Below are positions 36,101-44,205 of a stretch of DNA of 64,000 nucleotides, one piece after another. Position 1 is the stretch's first letter. The number at the start of each line of letters is the position of its first letter. This DNA comes from Phosphoribacter sp037045045. Lineage in GTDB: Bacteria > Actinomycetota > Actinomycetes > Actinomycetales > Dermatophilaceae. Made by a program: the position numbers and the translations under genes. The notes beneath the pieces are model-generated. The model was given only the letters and a program-made list of their open reading frames with translations, ran no database searches and was not told where the DNA came from. The stretch covers positions 605,624 to 669,623 of the forward strand of contig JBAOHL010000003.1 in NCBI GenBank assembly GCA_037045045.1, read 5' to 3'.

Positions 36101-37215
36101 AACCTGCCGACGTCGAGCGGTTGTTGGCCCTACTCGCCGAACCCACCGCCGGCCCGAGCGATCACGCCGTTCAGGTGCTGCTCGTCGACGACTGGGAGCG
36201 ATGTCACGCGGCGCTGCTCGCAGCCCGCCGGCCGACGACGTCGGATGCCCTGACCGCCCTCGCCCGGGCTGGCCCGGCCGGCGTGGTCGTCGTCGCCGCC
36301 GGCGACCGGTCCGTGTTCGGCGGGGCCGGCGCTGCGGCGTTTCCCGGCTCGATCGTGTTATTGCCGGCCGATCCGCTCGACCTCGCGCTGAGCGGCATCC
36401 CGCCCCGGGCGTTGCCCCGAGATCCGCCGCCCGGGCGAGCCGTCGACACCCGCAGCGGCCTCATCGTCCAGATGGCTCAGCCCGATCTCGTTGCGCCACA
36501 AGGTGATCCTTGGTCACCCCAGGGTGGGCGGGTCCATGCCGCTCCCCTGCCCCGTCCGCTGCGACCGTTACCGACTGATGTCGACGCCGCGGACCTTCAT
36601 CCCACGACAACGATCCCTCTCCCGATTGCCGTCGGGGGGCCGGATCTAGGCCCCTGTGGCCTCGACCCGAGCGCCGGCGACCGGCGCGTGGCCGTCCTCG
36701 GCGAACCCGTCACCGGCCGGACCACGACGCTGCTGACCTTGGCGCACGTGCTGACGGCCACCGGGCGCCCGGTCGCGCTCGTCACGACCGACGGCGGGCC
36801 CCACCCACCCGGCACCAGCGTTGTGCACCCGAGCGACGCCGACGCGCTCGTGCGCCTGCGCCGGGCGCACCCCGCTCTTGCGGTGCTCGTCGAGGACCTC
36901 CCCGGCCTCGACGAGGGACCGCTGGCTCCTGTGCTCGCCGAGATCGAGCGCATCCTCGACGAGGACGACGGGATGCTCGTCGTCGCCGGGAGTGCCCGTC
37001 GGATCCTCGAATCCGGGCTCGGCTTGCTCGCCCGCGTCGCCCGGCACGGCTGTGGGCTGCTGCTCGGGCCGGGTCAGCCCGGCGACGAACGAGCCCTCGC
37101 GCGGGCCGGCATACCGGCCTGCGGCACCCACCGCGGTCGTGCGGTTCTCGTGCGGCGCGGCCGTGCGACGGCCGTGCAGGTCGCGAGGGTTCGCGATCCG
37201 CAGTCGGGTGGCTAG
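33109..37215 (+). CDS. FHA-FtsK/SpoIIIE ATPase (EccC-like)
   Basis: 1368 residues from GTG 33109. An N-terminal ubiquitin-like region (1-100) is followed by an FHA domain (about 105-190, with GRATEASIRLTDADVSRVHA and GSSNGTRVEG), which binds phosphothreonine. Two transmembrane helices (about 240-290) come next, then three FtsK-type ATPase modules. The first has a perfect Walker A, GGTTGSGKS at 633-641, and Walker B LVVVVDEFRAL; the second (VGRPKSGRSS) and third (LGEPVTGRTT) have weaker P-loops. This matches membrane ATPases of type VII (ESX-like) secretion in actinobacteria outside mycobacteria. No WXG100 substrate, EccB, EccD or mycosin is adjacent. It ends convergently with the oxidoreductase, sharing CTAG. 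Confidence 0.9.
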   Translation: MPTEPRPDLDQPCRLVWHVRLPEATAPVRIGVAVQAHATLAHLRVALREAFPASARHTAVVVAGRRLDDSALLGHPPLLDGATLNLGDGAVPGARPTPLLSAHVVGGPDTGAVVDLPPGEHRIGRATEASIRLTDADVSRVHAVLRVQGPEVTVRDLGSSNGTRVEGVPVDVAPRTVPVGARLRVGGSTLVLRTADAVPAVVRADGRGHLLVNRPPAVATTHPTRTVAMPTPPNDPPPARLPLLAMALPAVLAGVLAAVLRSPTMLLFGLTSPLLVLGQWVADRRGRRKERRTAHAEYQRDRAQAEVDLADALATEAAWRLADEPDPAQLLGTARQPGARLWANDARRDGLRARVGLGVVEAHTTTTGTPDPVCRLGPVPVTVDLGVPGGVGLAGPRERVLGLAHALVGRLAVRYSPADLRIRVVHRSEDGRHWDWVGALPHAGTDDARDRIPTPSTPDSVDIPAAQRDWAGPRTLVIVDRAAEWRTDPALGRLLANGHRHGCAVLALDATPAHLPVEARTVVDLSEPTAYLRVAGHEPVEIDPDSVGPTWSGQVAQALAPLRDPAAALDLDSGPAPSDVSLLRLLRLDCPTTELLARRWRERPRSTALPLGVDGHGPVLVDLAADGPHALVGGTTGSGKSELLVSLVAGLAVLNRPDELVFVLVDYKGGAAFEGTRLLPHVVGLVTDLDAALTERALVSLGAELRRRERLLADHGAADLAAYQRSRGPAAPPVPRLVVVVDEFRALAQDLPDFVDGLVRIAALGRSLGLHVVVATQRPAGVVTADMRANLGLRIALRVRDGVDSLDVIDTVDAAGLPAASPGRAYLRTPDRGPTQLQTARVTGRTAAPTPVRITDIDGVPVVRRATGPTDLARLVAAAVDATRELGIEPIPSPWLSPLPDRLDAADLVATSGEAVLGLADDPAAQRQLPLTWSPRRDGALAVVGRPKSGRSSALRAVALALARAFSPTAVHLYAVHLGGLDGLPSLAHLGGVVRGDEPADVERLLALLAEPTAGPSDHAVQVLLVDDWERCHAALLAARRPTTSDALTALARAGPAGVVVVAAGDRSVFGGAGAAAFPGSIVLLPADPLDLALSGIPPRALPRDPPPGRAVDTRSGLIVQMAQPDLVAPQGDPWSPQGGRVHAAPLPRPLRPLPTDVDAADLHPTTTIPLPIAVGGPDLGPCGLDPSAGDRRVAVLGEPVTGRTTTLLTLAHVLTATGRPVALVTTDGGPHPPGTSVVHPSDADALVRLRRAHPALAVLVEDLPGLDEGPLAPVLAEIERILDEDDGMLVVAGSARRILESGLGLLARVARHGCGLLLGPGQPGDERALARAGIPACGTHRGRAVLVRRGRATAVQVARVRDPQSGG

Positions 37216-38186
37216 GACTCGACGGTGAAGACGACCTTGCCGAACAGGTCTCCCGACACCATCTTCGCGAAGCCCGCCCGAGCATCGGTCAAGGGCAGGA
37301 CGGAATCCACGACCGGCGCGATGCCTCGTTGGGTGACGAACTGGGCGAGCCGTTCGAGTTCTTCGCGCGAGCCCATCGTCGATCCGACGACGCGCAGCTG
37401 CTTGAAGAAGATCCGGGTCAGCTCGGCCTTCGACGGCGCGTCGCCGGAGGTCGCACCGGAGATGACGATCGTCCCGCCGGGACGCAGCGAGGCGACCGAA
37501 TGCGACCACGTCGCCGCGCCGACGGTCTCCATCACGGCGTCCACCCGACCGGGCAGCCGCTCCCCCGACGCGAACGCCCGGTCCGCGCCGATGGCCACCG
37601 CGTGCGCCCCCTTCGCCTCCTCCCGCGACGTCACCCACACCCGGTAGCCGGCCGCCGCCCCAAGCTGCACCAAGGCCGTCGCCACTCCGCCGCCGGCGCC
37701 CTGGACGAGCACCGTCGCACCGGGGGTGAGGCCCGCGTTCGCGAACAGCATCCGGTATGCCGTGAGCCAGGCGGTCGACAGGCACGCGGCGGTCTCCCAC
37801 GGCATGTCCGCGGGCTTGGGCACGAGGTTGCGCGCCGGTACTGCCACCCGCTGGGCGAGGGTGCCGTCGTGGACCTCCGAGAGCAAGCTGCGGGCGGGAT
37901 CGAGGGTTTCGTCGCCGACCCATCCGTCGCTCGCGACGACGGCGTGGACGATGACCTCGTTGCCCGCCTCGTCGAGGCCGGCCCCGTCGCAGCCGAGGAT
38001 CATCGGCAGCTTGTCGGCGGGCAACCCGACGCCCTTGAGCGACCACACGTCGTGGTGGTTGAGTCCGGCGGTCTTCAACGTGACGATCGTCCACCCGGGC
38101 CGAGGGGTCGGTTCGGGACGGTCCCCGACGACGAGTCCGCTCAACGGGTCGGTGGTGCTCTGGCTGGCGGCGTAGACGGCGAGCAT
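37212..38186 (-). CDS. MDR-family quinone oxidoreductase/alcohol dehydrogenase
   Basis: Medium-chain NAD(P)H-dependent oxidoreductase of 324 residues from ATG 38186. N-terminal GroES-like fold (TAGLNHHDVWSLKGV, LGCDGAG) and Rossmann fold with VLVQGAGGGVATALVQLG at about 165-182. The structural-zinc cysteine cluster is missing, as in quinone oxidoreductases. An upstream in-frame extension crosses the divergent promoter region and is not used. Its stop overlaps the ATPase stop on the other strand (CTAG, 37212-37215). Physiological substrate unknown. Confidence 0.88.
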   Translation of the reverse strand: MLAVYAASQSTTDPLSGLVVGDRPEPTPRPGWTIVTLKTAGLNHHDVWSLKGVGLPADKLPMILGCDGAGLDEAGNEVIVHAVVASDGWVGDETLDPARSLLSEVHDGTLAQRVAVPARNLVPKPADMPWETAACLSTAWLTAYRMLFANAGLTPGATVLVQGAGGGVATALVQLGAAAGYRVWVTSREEAKGAHAVAIGADRAFASGERLPGRVDAVMETVGAATWSHSVASLRPGGTIVISGATSGDAPSKAELTRIFFKQLRVVGSTMGSREELERLAQFVTQRGIAPVVDSVLPLTDARAGFAKMVSGDLFGKVVFTVES

Positions 38187-38302
38187 GGGCCCAGCGTATG
38201 CCGGCCCTTTTCTGGACGCCCGACCCGTCGAGCCGCTTGGCAAGGTCACGGTTGAGCAACGTGACCTTCCCGGCTCGTGCCATCTACCGGCCGGTAGCGC
38301 TA

Positions 38303-38380
38303 CCTTCGGGGCACCGGGGGCCGCGGTGTCCGGACGGACCTCCTTCGGGGCACGGGGGGCCGCGGTGTCCGGACGGACCT
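38303..38380. repeat. 39-bp tandem duplication
   Basis: Two adjacent copies of a 39-bp GC-rich unit (starts 38303 and 38342; one mismatch, C to G in the centre) in the divergent spacer between the oxidoreductase and the livF start. The copies continue a few bases beyond the unit. It could alter spacing of promoter elements; no function is visible. Confidence 0.85.
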
Positions 38381-38445
38381 CCGGCGCCGCTCGGGGGCGA
38401 GGACCGGCACACACGTTCCTGCGCACCACTCTGACGGAGGCAGCG

Positions 38446-39231
38446 ATGGCGCTCGCGGTGCACAACCTCGAAGTCGTCTACGAGGACGTCATGCTCGCCC
38501 TGCGCGGGGCGAGCCTGAGCGTGGGCCAGGACCGCATCGTCACCCTGCTCGGCGCCAACGGGGCCGGCAAGACCACCCTGCTGCGAGCGATGACGGGGCT
38601 GCTCGACGTCCACCGCGGCACGATTACCCAAGGCCACGTGACGATCGACGACCACCGTTTGGACACGACCCGATCGGCCGATGTCGTTCGCGCCGGAGTC
38701 GGTCAGGTCATGGAGGGCCGGCGGGTCTTCGTCGAGCTCACCGTCGAGGAGAACCTGCGAGTCGGGGCGCATACGGCTCCCGCCCGGGGCCTCGCCGACA
38801 AGTACGAGCGCATCTACGCGATGTTCCCCGTCCTCGCCGACCGGCGGCGGGCCCTGGCCGGGTACCTCTCCGGGGGCGAGCAGCAGATGCTCGCCATCGG
38901 GCGGGCGATGATGTCCGAACCACGCTACCTGTTGCTCGACGAGCCGAGCCTGGGCCTGGCCCCGAAGGTCGTCGAGCAGATCCGCGACCTCGTCGTCGCC
39001 GTCAACGCCGCCGGCACCGGCATCCTGCTGATCGAGCAGAATGCCGCGATGGCCCTATCGATCGCCCACCACGGCTACGTCATGGAAAACGGGGTGACCG
39101 TCATGGACGCGCCCGCCGAGCGACTGCGCGCCGACGAGGACATCCAGGAGTTCTACCTCGGGATCACCCGCGATGGCCATTCCCTGCGCGACGTCAAGCA
39201 CTACAAGCGGCGCAAACGGTGGCTGTCGTGA
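38446..39231 (+). CDS. livF: Branched-chain amino acid-type ABC ATPase LivF
   Basis: 261 residues from ATG 38446 (GGAGG, 5 nt). Walker A LLGANGAGKTTLL, LivF-type VGQVMEGRRVFVELTVEENL, signature YLSGGEQQMLAIGRAMM, Walker B YLLLDEPSLGLAP, H-loop LLIEQNAAMAL. An extra basic tail (HYKRRKRWLS) follows the ATPase fold. First gene of an operon livF-livG-acyl-CoA synthetase-livH-livM-binding protein; it overlaps livG. Confidence 0.93.
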   Translation: MALAVHNLEVVYEDVMLALRGASLSVGQDRIVTLLGANGAGKTTLLRAMTGLLDVHRGTITQGHVTIDDHRLDTTRSADVVRAGVGQVMEGRRVFVELTVEENLRVGAHTAPARGLADKYERIYAMFPVLADRRRALAGYLSGGEQQMLAIGRAMMSEPRYLLLDEPSLGLAPKVVEQIRDLVVAVNAAGTGILLIEQNAAMALSIAHHGYVMENGVTVMDAPAERLRADEDIQEFYLGITRDGHSLRDVKHYKRRKRWLS

Positions 39232-40085
39232 ACGCGGCGCCACTGCTCCAGGCCACCGACCTCGTGCTGTCCTTCGGCGGGAACACCGTGCTCGATCATG
39301 TCTCCTTCGACGTCGAGGACGGCGAACTCCTCGCGATCATCGGGCCCAACGGCGCCGGCAAGACCTCGACGTTCAACTGCATCTCGGGGGTCTATCGGCC
39401 CCGCTCGGGCACGCTCACCAAGAGGGGAGAGTCGCTGCTGGGGCTGCGACCGGACCGGATCGCGGCCCGGGGGGTGGCGCGGACCTTCCAGAACATCGAG
39501 CTGTTCGACAACCTCACCGTGTTGGAGAACCTCCTGCTTGGACGCCACCACGACATCGGGGCCAGCTGGTGGGAGGCGATGGCCTGGCTGCCTCGAGCGC
39601 GCCGGGCCGAGTATGCCGCGCGCCGTCAGGTGGAGGACATCATCGACTTTCTCGACCTCGCGGCGGTGCGACACCACCCCGCCGGGATCCTCCCCTACGG
39701 CATCAAGAAGCGGATCGAGCTCGGCCGGGCGCTGGCCATGGATCCCGAGGTGCTCCTTCTCGACGAACCCGTCGCCGGCATGAACGCCGAGGAGACCGAG
39801 GACATGGCCAGGTTCGTCCTGGACATCCGCACCGAGCTGTCCATCTCGATCGTCATGGTCGAACACGACATGCGCCTGGTCATGGACCTCGCCGACCGCG
39901 TCATGGTCATCGACTTCGGCCGGCGGATCGCCCTGGGCACGCCCGAACAGGTCCAGCGAGACCCCGCCGTTATCGCCGCGTACCTCGGTGGCGCCAGCGA
40001 GCAGGTCGTCGCCGACGTCGCCGAGCACCTCTCCCTCGACGCCGATCGACTCGGTCAGGATGGCCCCACCAGGAGGCCGGAGTGA
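39228..40085 (+). CDS. livG: Branched-chain amino acid-type ABC ATPase LivG
   Basis: Start taken as GTG 39228 because it overlaps the livF stop (GTGA); GTG 39219 would add three residues. 285 residues. Walker A IIGPNGAGKTSTFN, VARTFQNIELFDNLTVLENL (LivG signature), Walker B VLLLDEPVAGMNAEE with the LivG-specific GMN. The usual LSGGQ is replaced by PYGIKKRIELGRALAM, normal for this subfamily. It overlaps the next gene by GTGA. Confidence 0.93.
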   Translation: MNAAPLLQATDLVLSFGGNTVLDHVSFDVEDGELLAIIGPNGAGKTSTFNCISGVYRPRSGTLTKRGESLLGLRPDRIAARGVARTFQNIELFDNLTVLENLLLGRHHDIGASWWEAMAWLPRARRAEYAARRQVEDIIDFLDLAAVRHHPAGILPYGIKKRIELGRALAMDPEVLLLDEPVAGMNAEETEDMARFVLDIRTELSISIVMVEHDMRLVMDLADRVMVIDFGRRIALGTPEQVQRDPAVIAAYLGGASEQVVADVAEHLSLDADRLGQDGPTRRPE

Positions 40086-42001
40086 GCAGCGCGAGCGTCG
40101 GCCCCTCGGCGGCGTCGACCCAGCCCACGGATCCGCCGGTCCACTACCTCATCGACCTCCTGCGCCGGGCGGCCGTCGACACACCGGACAAGGTCGCGAT
40201 GCGGGTCAAGCGCTTCGGGTTGTGGACAAACGTCACGTGGGCGCACTACCTCGACAACGTGGAGAACTTCGCCTTCGGGTTGGCCGCCCTGGGGGTCGGG
40301 GCCGGTGACCGGGTGGCCATCCAGTCCGAGAACCGTCCCGAGTGGCTCTATGTCGATCTCGGCGCCAACGCACTACGCGCGGCCGTCGTGGGGATCTACC
40401 CGACGAACCCGGTTGCCGAGATCGAGTACCTGCTCGCGGACTCGGCCGCCAGGGTGCTCGTTGCGGAGGACCAGGAGCAGGTGGACAAGGCAATGCAGGT
40501 CATCGACACGATCCCGACCCTCGAGTGGGTGGTCTATGTCGACGGGCGCGGCCTTCGAGACACCGAGCACGAGCGGCTCATCTCCCTCGATGAACTGGTC
40601 CGCCGCGGGCGGGCCCACCGCCAGGCGCACCCTGAGTTGCTCGACGACGCCGACGCCGCACGCGCCCCCGAGGACCTCGTCACCCTCATCTACACCTCGG
40701 GGACGACCGGTCCGCCCAAGGGGGTCATGCTCTCCGCTCGCAACGTCTCCTTCGGCGGGGAGACCTTCGGCGCCCCGGGGGGCCTGTTCGGGAGCCGGGG
40801 CCTGCAATCGAGCGACGTCTTGGTCTCCTACCTGCCCCTCTCGCACGTGGTCGAGCGCACCGTGACCACGTGGTGCGGCTTGCACAACCGCACCGTGGTG
40901 CATTTCGCCGAGTCCATCGACACCGTCGTCGCGGACCTCGCCGAGGTCCAACCGACGGTGCTGTTCGCCGTTCCGCGGATCTGGGAGAAGATCCAGGCCA
41001 CCGTCGCGATCAAGATCGCCAACGCGACGTGGGCCAAGCGCACGGCATACCAGCTAGCCGAGGGAATCGGCGCCCGAGTGGCCCGCCAGCGAGCCCGGGA
41101 CGGAGGTCGACTGTCCGGCCCCAACATCGTCCTCCACGCGCTCGCCTGGGTCCTGGCTTACCGCACGCTGCGTCGCCACCTCGGCTTGGCACGCGTGCGC
41201 CTCGGGGTCTCCGGGGCCGCCCCGATCGCTACCGACGTGCTGATGTTTTTCCTCGGCATGGGCGTGGTCATCCACGAGGGGTACGGCATGACCGAGAACA
41301 CCGCGTGCGCCACGGCCAACCGGTCGGGCCGGGTGAAGATCGGCACGGTGGGAGAGCCGCAGCCGGGCATCGAACTACGCCTGGACGAGGGGACCGGTGA
41401 GGTCCTCACCCGCCACCCGGCCAACTTCGTCGGCTACTGGGGCCAGACCGAGGCCACCCGCGAGGCGATCGACGCCGACGGATGGTTGCACACCGGCGAC
41501 GTCGGAGAGTGGGTCGACGGCACCCACCTGCGGATCGTCGACCGGATCAAGGACATCATCATCACCGCCGGCGGCAAGAACGTCTCTCCCAGCGAGATCG
41601 AGAACGCCCTCAAGGCCTCCCCCTACATCCGCGAGGCCGTCGTCATCGGCGACCGGCGCCCTTACCTCACCGCGCTCGTCGGCATCGAGTTCGACACGGT
41701 CGCCGACTGGGCCTCCCGCAACCGGATCGAGTACACGACCTACCGCGACCTGGCCTGCAAGCCGCCCACCGTCGACCTCGTCGCCGGGGTTGTCCGCTCG
41801 GTCAACGAACGCTTCGCCCGCGTCGAAACGGTGCGCAAGTTCCGGATGCTGCACAAGGAACTCGACCACGAGGACGGCGAGCTCACCGCCACCCAGAAGC
41901 TCAAGCGCGGGCCGTTCGCGGCCACCGTCCCGCACCTCGTCGAGGACATGTACTCCGGCGGCACCGAGTACGCGGGCGGCGACCTGGGGAGGGCCGGATG
42001 A
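40082..42001 (+). CDS. Long-chain acyl-CoA synthetase (AMP-forming)
   Basis: 639 residues from GTG 40082, embedded between the ATPase and permease genes with 4-nt overlaps on both sides. ANL-family motifs: LIYTSGTTGPPKGVM (P-loop), HEGYGMTENT, DGWLHTGDVGEW and GKNVSPSEIENALK with the hinge region; the catalytic Lys near the C terminus is in TATQKLKRGPFA. Length and the 'FadD15-like' AMP-ligase pattern point to long or unusual fatty acids, or aromatic acids. Being inside the transporter operon, it probably traps the imported carboxylate as CoA ester (vectorial acylation; inference). Confidence 0.92.
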   Translation: MSSASVGPSAASTQPTDPPVHYLIDLLRRAAVDTPDKVAMRVKRFGLWTNVTWAHYLDNVENFAFGLAALGVGAGDRVAIQSENRPEWLYVDLGANALRAAVVGIYPTNPVAEIEYLLADSAARVLVAEDQEQVDKAMQVIDTIPTLEWVVYVDGRGLRDTEHERLISLDELVRRGRAHRQAHPELLDDADAARAPEDLVTLIYTSGTTGPPKGVMLSARNVSFGGETFGAPGGLFGSRGLQSSDVLVSYLPLSHVVERTVTTWCGLHNRTVVHFAESIDTVVADLAEVQPTVLFAVPRIWEKIQATVAIKIANATWAKRTAYQLAEGIGARVARQRARDGGRLSGPNIVLHALAWVLAYRTLRRHLGLARVRLGVSGAAPIATDVLMFFLGMGVVIHEGYGMTENTACATANRSGRVKIGTVGEPQPGIELRLDEGTGEVLTRHPANFVGYWGQTEATREAIDADGWLHTGDVGEWVDGTHLRIVDRIKDIIITAGGKNVSPSEIENALKASPYIREAVVIGDRRPYLTALVGIEFDTVADWASRNRIEYTTYRDLACKPPTVDLVAGVVRSVNERFARVETVRKFRMLHKELDHEDGELTATQKLKRGPFAATVPHLVEDMYSGGTEYAGGDLGRAG

Positions 42002-42912
42002 CCGAACTCGTCGCCGCCGTCCTCACCGGCTTGGGCACCGGGGCGGTCTACGCCCTCATCGCCGTGAGCTTCGTCGTCATCTACCGGGCCACCGGCGTAC
42101 TCAACTTCGCGCAGCCCGGGCTGCTTATCCTCGGCTCCTACTTCGCGAGCCTGTTCGCCGTCGACCTGTCGCTGCCGTTCCCGCTGGCCGTCGTCGGGGC
42201 CATGGCGGTGGTCGCCATGATCGCCGTGGTCTGCGAGCGGGTGGCCCTTCGGCCCATGGTCGGGCGGCCGGTGTTCTCCACCGCCCTGGTCACGGTGGGG
42301 TTGTTCACCGTCCTGCTCGTCGTCGCCTTCCGGCTGTTCGACTCCCAGTCCCGCACGATCAACGACCCGTGGCGGCTCGAGGCGTTCTGCCTCCTGCGCG
42401 GCACGGACACGTGCGCCGTGCAGGTGTACCAGACGACGGTGGCGCGGTTCGTCGTTGCCATGGTCGTGCTGGCCGTCCTCGGCGCCTGGCTGGGCCGCTC
42501 TCGGGTCGGCGTCGCGATGCGGGCGACGTCGATGGACCAAGAGGCGGCGATGGCCCAGGGGATCGACGTCGGGCTGATGTTCTCGTTGGCCTGGGCGATC
42601 GGCGGCGCGATGGCCGCGCTGGCTGGCATCCTGCTCGCCGCGAACGGCTCGGTGGTCCAGGCCACCGACGCCGTGTTCTCCCTCGTGGCCCTGCCCGCGC
42701 TCATCCTCGGGGGCATCGACTCGTTCCGAGGCGCCGTGATCGGCGGTCTCACCATCGGCGTCGTCTCCTCGGTGACGAGTGCCTTCCAACCGATCTACGC
42801 GCCCTGGTTGGGGCCGAACTTCGAGAACGTCGTCCCCTACCTCGTCATGCTCGTGGTCCTGCTCGTCCGTCCGTTCGGCCTGTACGGGACAAAGGAGGTG
42901 CAGCGGGTATGA
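41998..42912 (+). CDS. livH: Branched-chain amino acid-type ABC permease LivH
   Basis: 304 residues from ATG 41998, overlapping the synthetase stop, with GGGGAGGG in front. Eight or so hydrophobic segments; LTGLGTGAVYALIAVSFVVI at the N terminus, RATSMDQEAAMAQGID (EAA-like coupling loop) and LPALILGGIDSFRGAVIGG are typical of LivH. Forms the membrane channel with LivM. Confidence 0.93.
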   Translation: MTELVAAVLTGLGTGAVYALIAVSFVVIYRATGVLNFAQPGLLILGSYFASLFAVDLSLPFPLAVVGAMAVVAMIAVVCERVALRPMVGRPVFSTALVTVGLFTVLLVVAFRLFDSQSRTINDPWRLEAFCLLRGTDTCAVQVYQTTVARFVVAMVVLAVLGAWLGRSRVGVAMRATSMDQEAAMAQGIDVGLMFSLAWAIGGAMAALAGILLAANGSVVQATDAVFSLVALPALILGGIDSFRGAVIGGLTIGVVSSVTSAFQPIYAPWLGPNFENVVPYLVMLVVLLVRPFGLYGTKEVQRV

Positions 42913-44126
42913 CGCGCGACCCTTCCGCCGGGACGTCCCGGATGGCTGCCGGGCTCACCGGCGACAGCACCGAACTGATCTGGAGTCCTCCGACGGCCGC
43001 GGTTCCCCGGTCGGTCGCCCGGGGCCGCCCCCGCGTCTACACCCGGTATGCCGCCGACCAGGCGCTGCTCAACACCCCGGCCAAGCGTCGGTGGTCGGCG
43101 GTGGTTCTGCTGGTGGCGCTGGCGGCCCCGTTCGTCGTCGCCCAGGACGTCAGCCACCTGTTGTCCACGGCAATGGTCTACGCCGTCGCTGGGATCGGGC
43201 TCAACCTGCTGACCGGCTACACGGGGCAGATCTCGCTGGGCCACCCCTTCTTCATGGCCCTGGGCGCCTACACTGCGGCCGTCGTCTCGGGACGCGGCAC
43301 GACCGTCGTGTGGGGCTTGGGTTTGGACCTGTCGCTCGGGCTGCTCGCAGCGGCGGTCTTGCCCGCACTCGTCGGCCTGGTCGTCGCCCCGCTGGCCACC
43401 CGGGTCCGCGGGCTCTACCTCGCGGTTCTCACCCTCGGGCTGCTGATGCTCGGGGAGCAGCTGTTCAAGCAGTGGACCGCGTTTACCGGCGGCGCCGGCA
43501 TCGGCCGGTCGGTCGCGGCGCCCGTCCTCTTCGGGTCCGACCTCAGCCGCACGTATGCCGTCGGCCCCGTGTTGGTCACTAAGGACGTGTCGCTCTACCT
43601 CCTGTGCCTGGTCGTCCTCGTCGTCCTCGCGGTCGCCGCGCGCAACCTCGCGCGCTCGCGAACCGGTCGGGCGTTCGCGGCCGTGCGCGACCGCGACATC
43701 GCCGCGGAGATCATGGGGGTGTCCTTGCTGCGCACGAAGACGCTGGCGTTCATGCTCTCCTCGGCATATGCCGGGATCGCCGGGGCCATGCTGTCCTTGC
43801 TCGTCGGACGCATCGCCCCCGAGCAGTGGAACATCTTCCTGTCGATCAGCCTGCTGGCCGTCGTCGTCATCGGCGGGGTGGCCCGGATCACCGGGTCGAT
43901 CATCGGTGCCGCCTTCGTCGTCCTGCTCCCCCGACTGTTGGAGACCGCGGCGCCGTATCTGCCCTTCGTGAGCACCGGGACAGGCGGCCTGCTCACCGTG
44001 TTCCAGTTGCAGACCCTCGTCTTCGGAGCCCTCATCGTCCTCTTCCTCACCGTGGAGCCGCGCGGTCTGTTCGGCCTCTGGCACCGCATCCGGCTCTACG
44101 TCACCACCTGGCCGTTCAGCTACTGA
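42909..44126 (+). CDS. livM: Branched-chain amino acid-type ABC permease LivM
   Basis: 405 residues from ATG 42909 (ATGA overlap with livH). A hydrophilic N terminus of about 60 residues is longer than usual. About ten hydrophobic segments follow, with GIGLNLLTGYTGQISLGHPF, AAVRDRDIAAEIMGVSLLRT (coupling loop) and VVVIGGVARITGSIIGAAF. Second membrane half of the importer. Confidence 0.93.
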   Translation: MTRDPSAGTSRMAAGLTGDSTELIWSPPTAAVPRSVARGRPRVYTRYAADQALLNTPAKRRWSAVVLLVALAAPFVVAQDVSHLLSTAMVYAVAGIGLNLLTGYTGQISLGHPFFMALGAYTAAVVSGRGTTVVWGLGLDLSLGLLAAAVLPALVGLVVAPLATRVRGLYLAVLTLGLLMLGEQLFKQWTAFTGGAGIGRSVAAPVLFGSDLSRTYAVGPVLVTKDVSLYLLCLVVLVVLAVAARNLARSRTGRAFAAVRDRDIAAEIMGVSLLRTKTLAFMLSSAYAGIAGAMLSLLVGRIAPEQWNIFLSISLLAVVVIGGVARITGSIIGAAFVVLLPRLLETAAPYLPFVSTGTGGLLTVFQLQTLVFGALIVLFLTVEPRGLFGLWHRIRLYVTTWPFSY

Positions 44127-44205
44127 CCCCGCCCACGGCACTCCCGCGCGTGAGGCGTCACCGGACCCAACAAAACCCCACCACCCCACCACCCAAGGAG
44201 ACCCG

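Noticed and set aside
33109..37215. Complete type VII secretion locus
   Set aside because: Only the ATPase is present; neighbours are an SDR scar and a quinone oxidoreductase.
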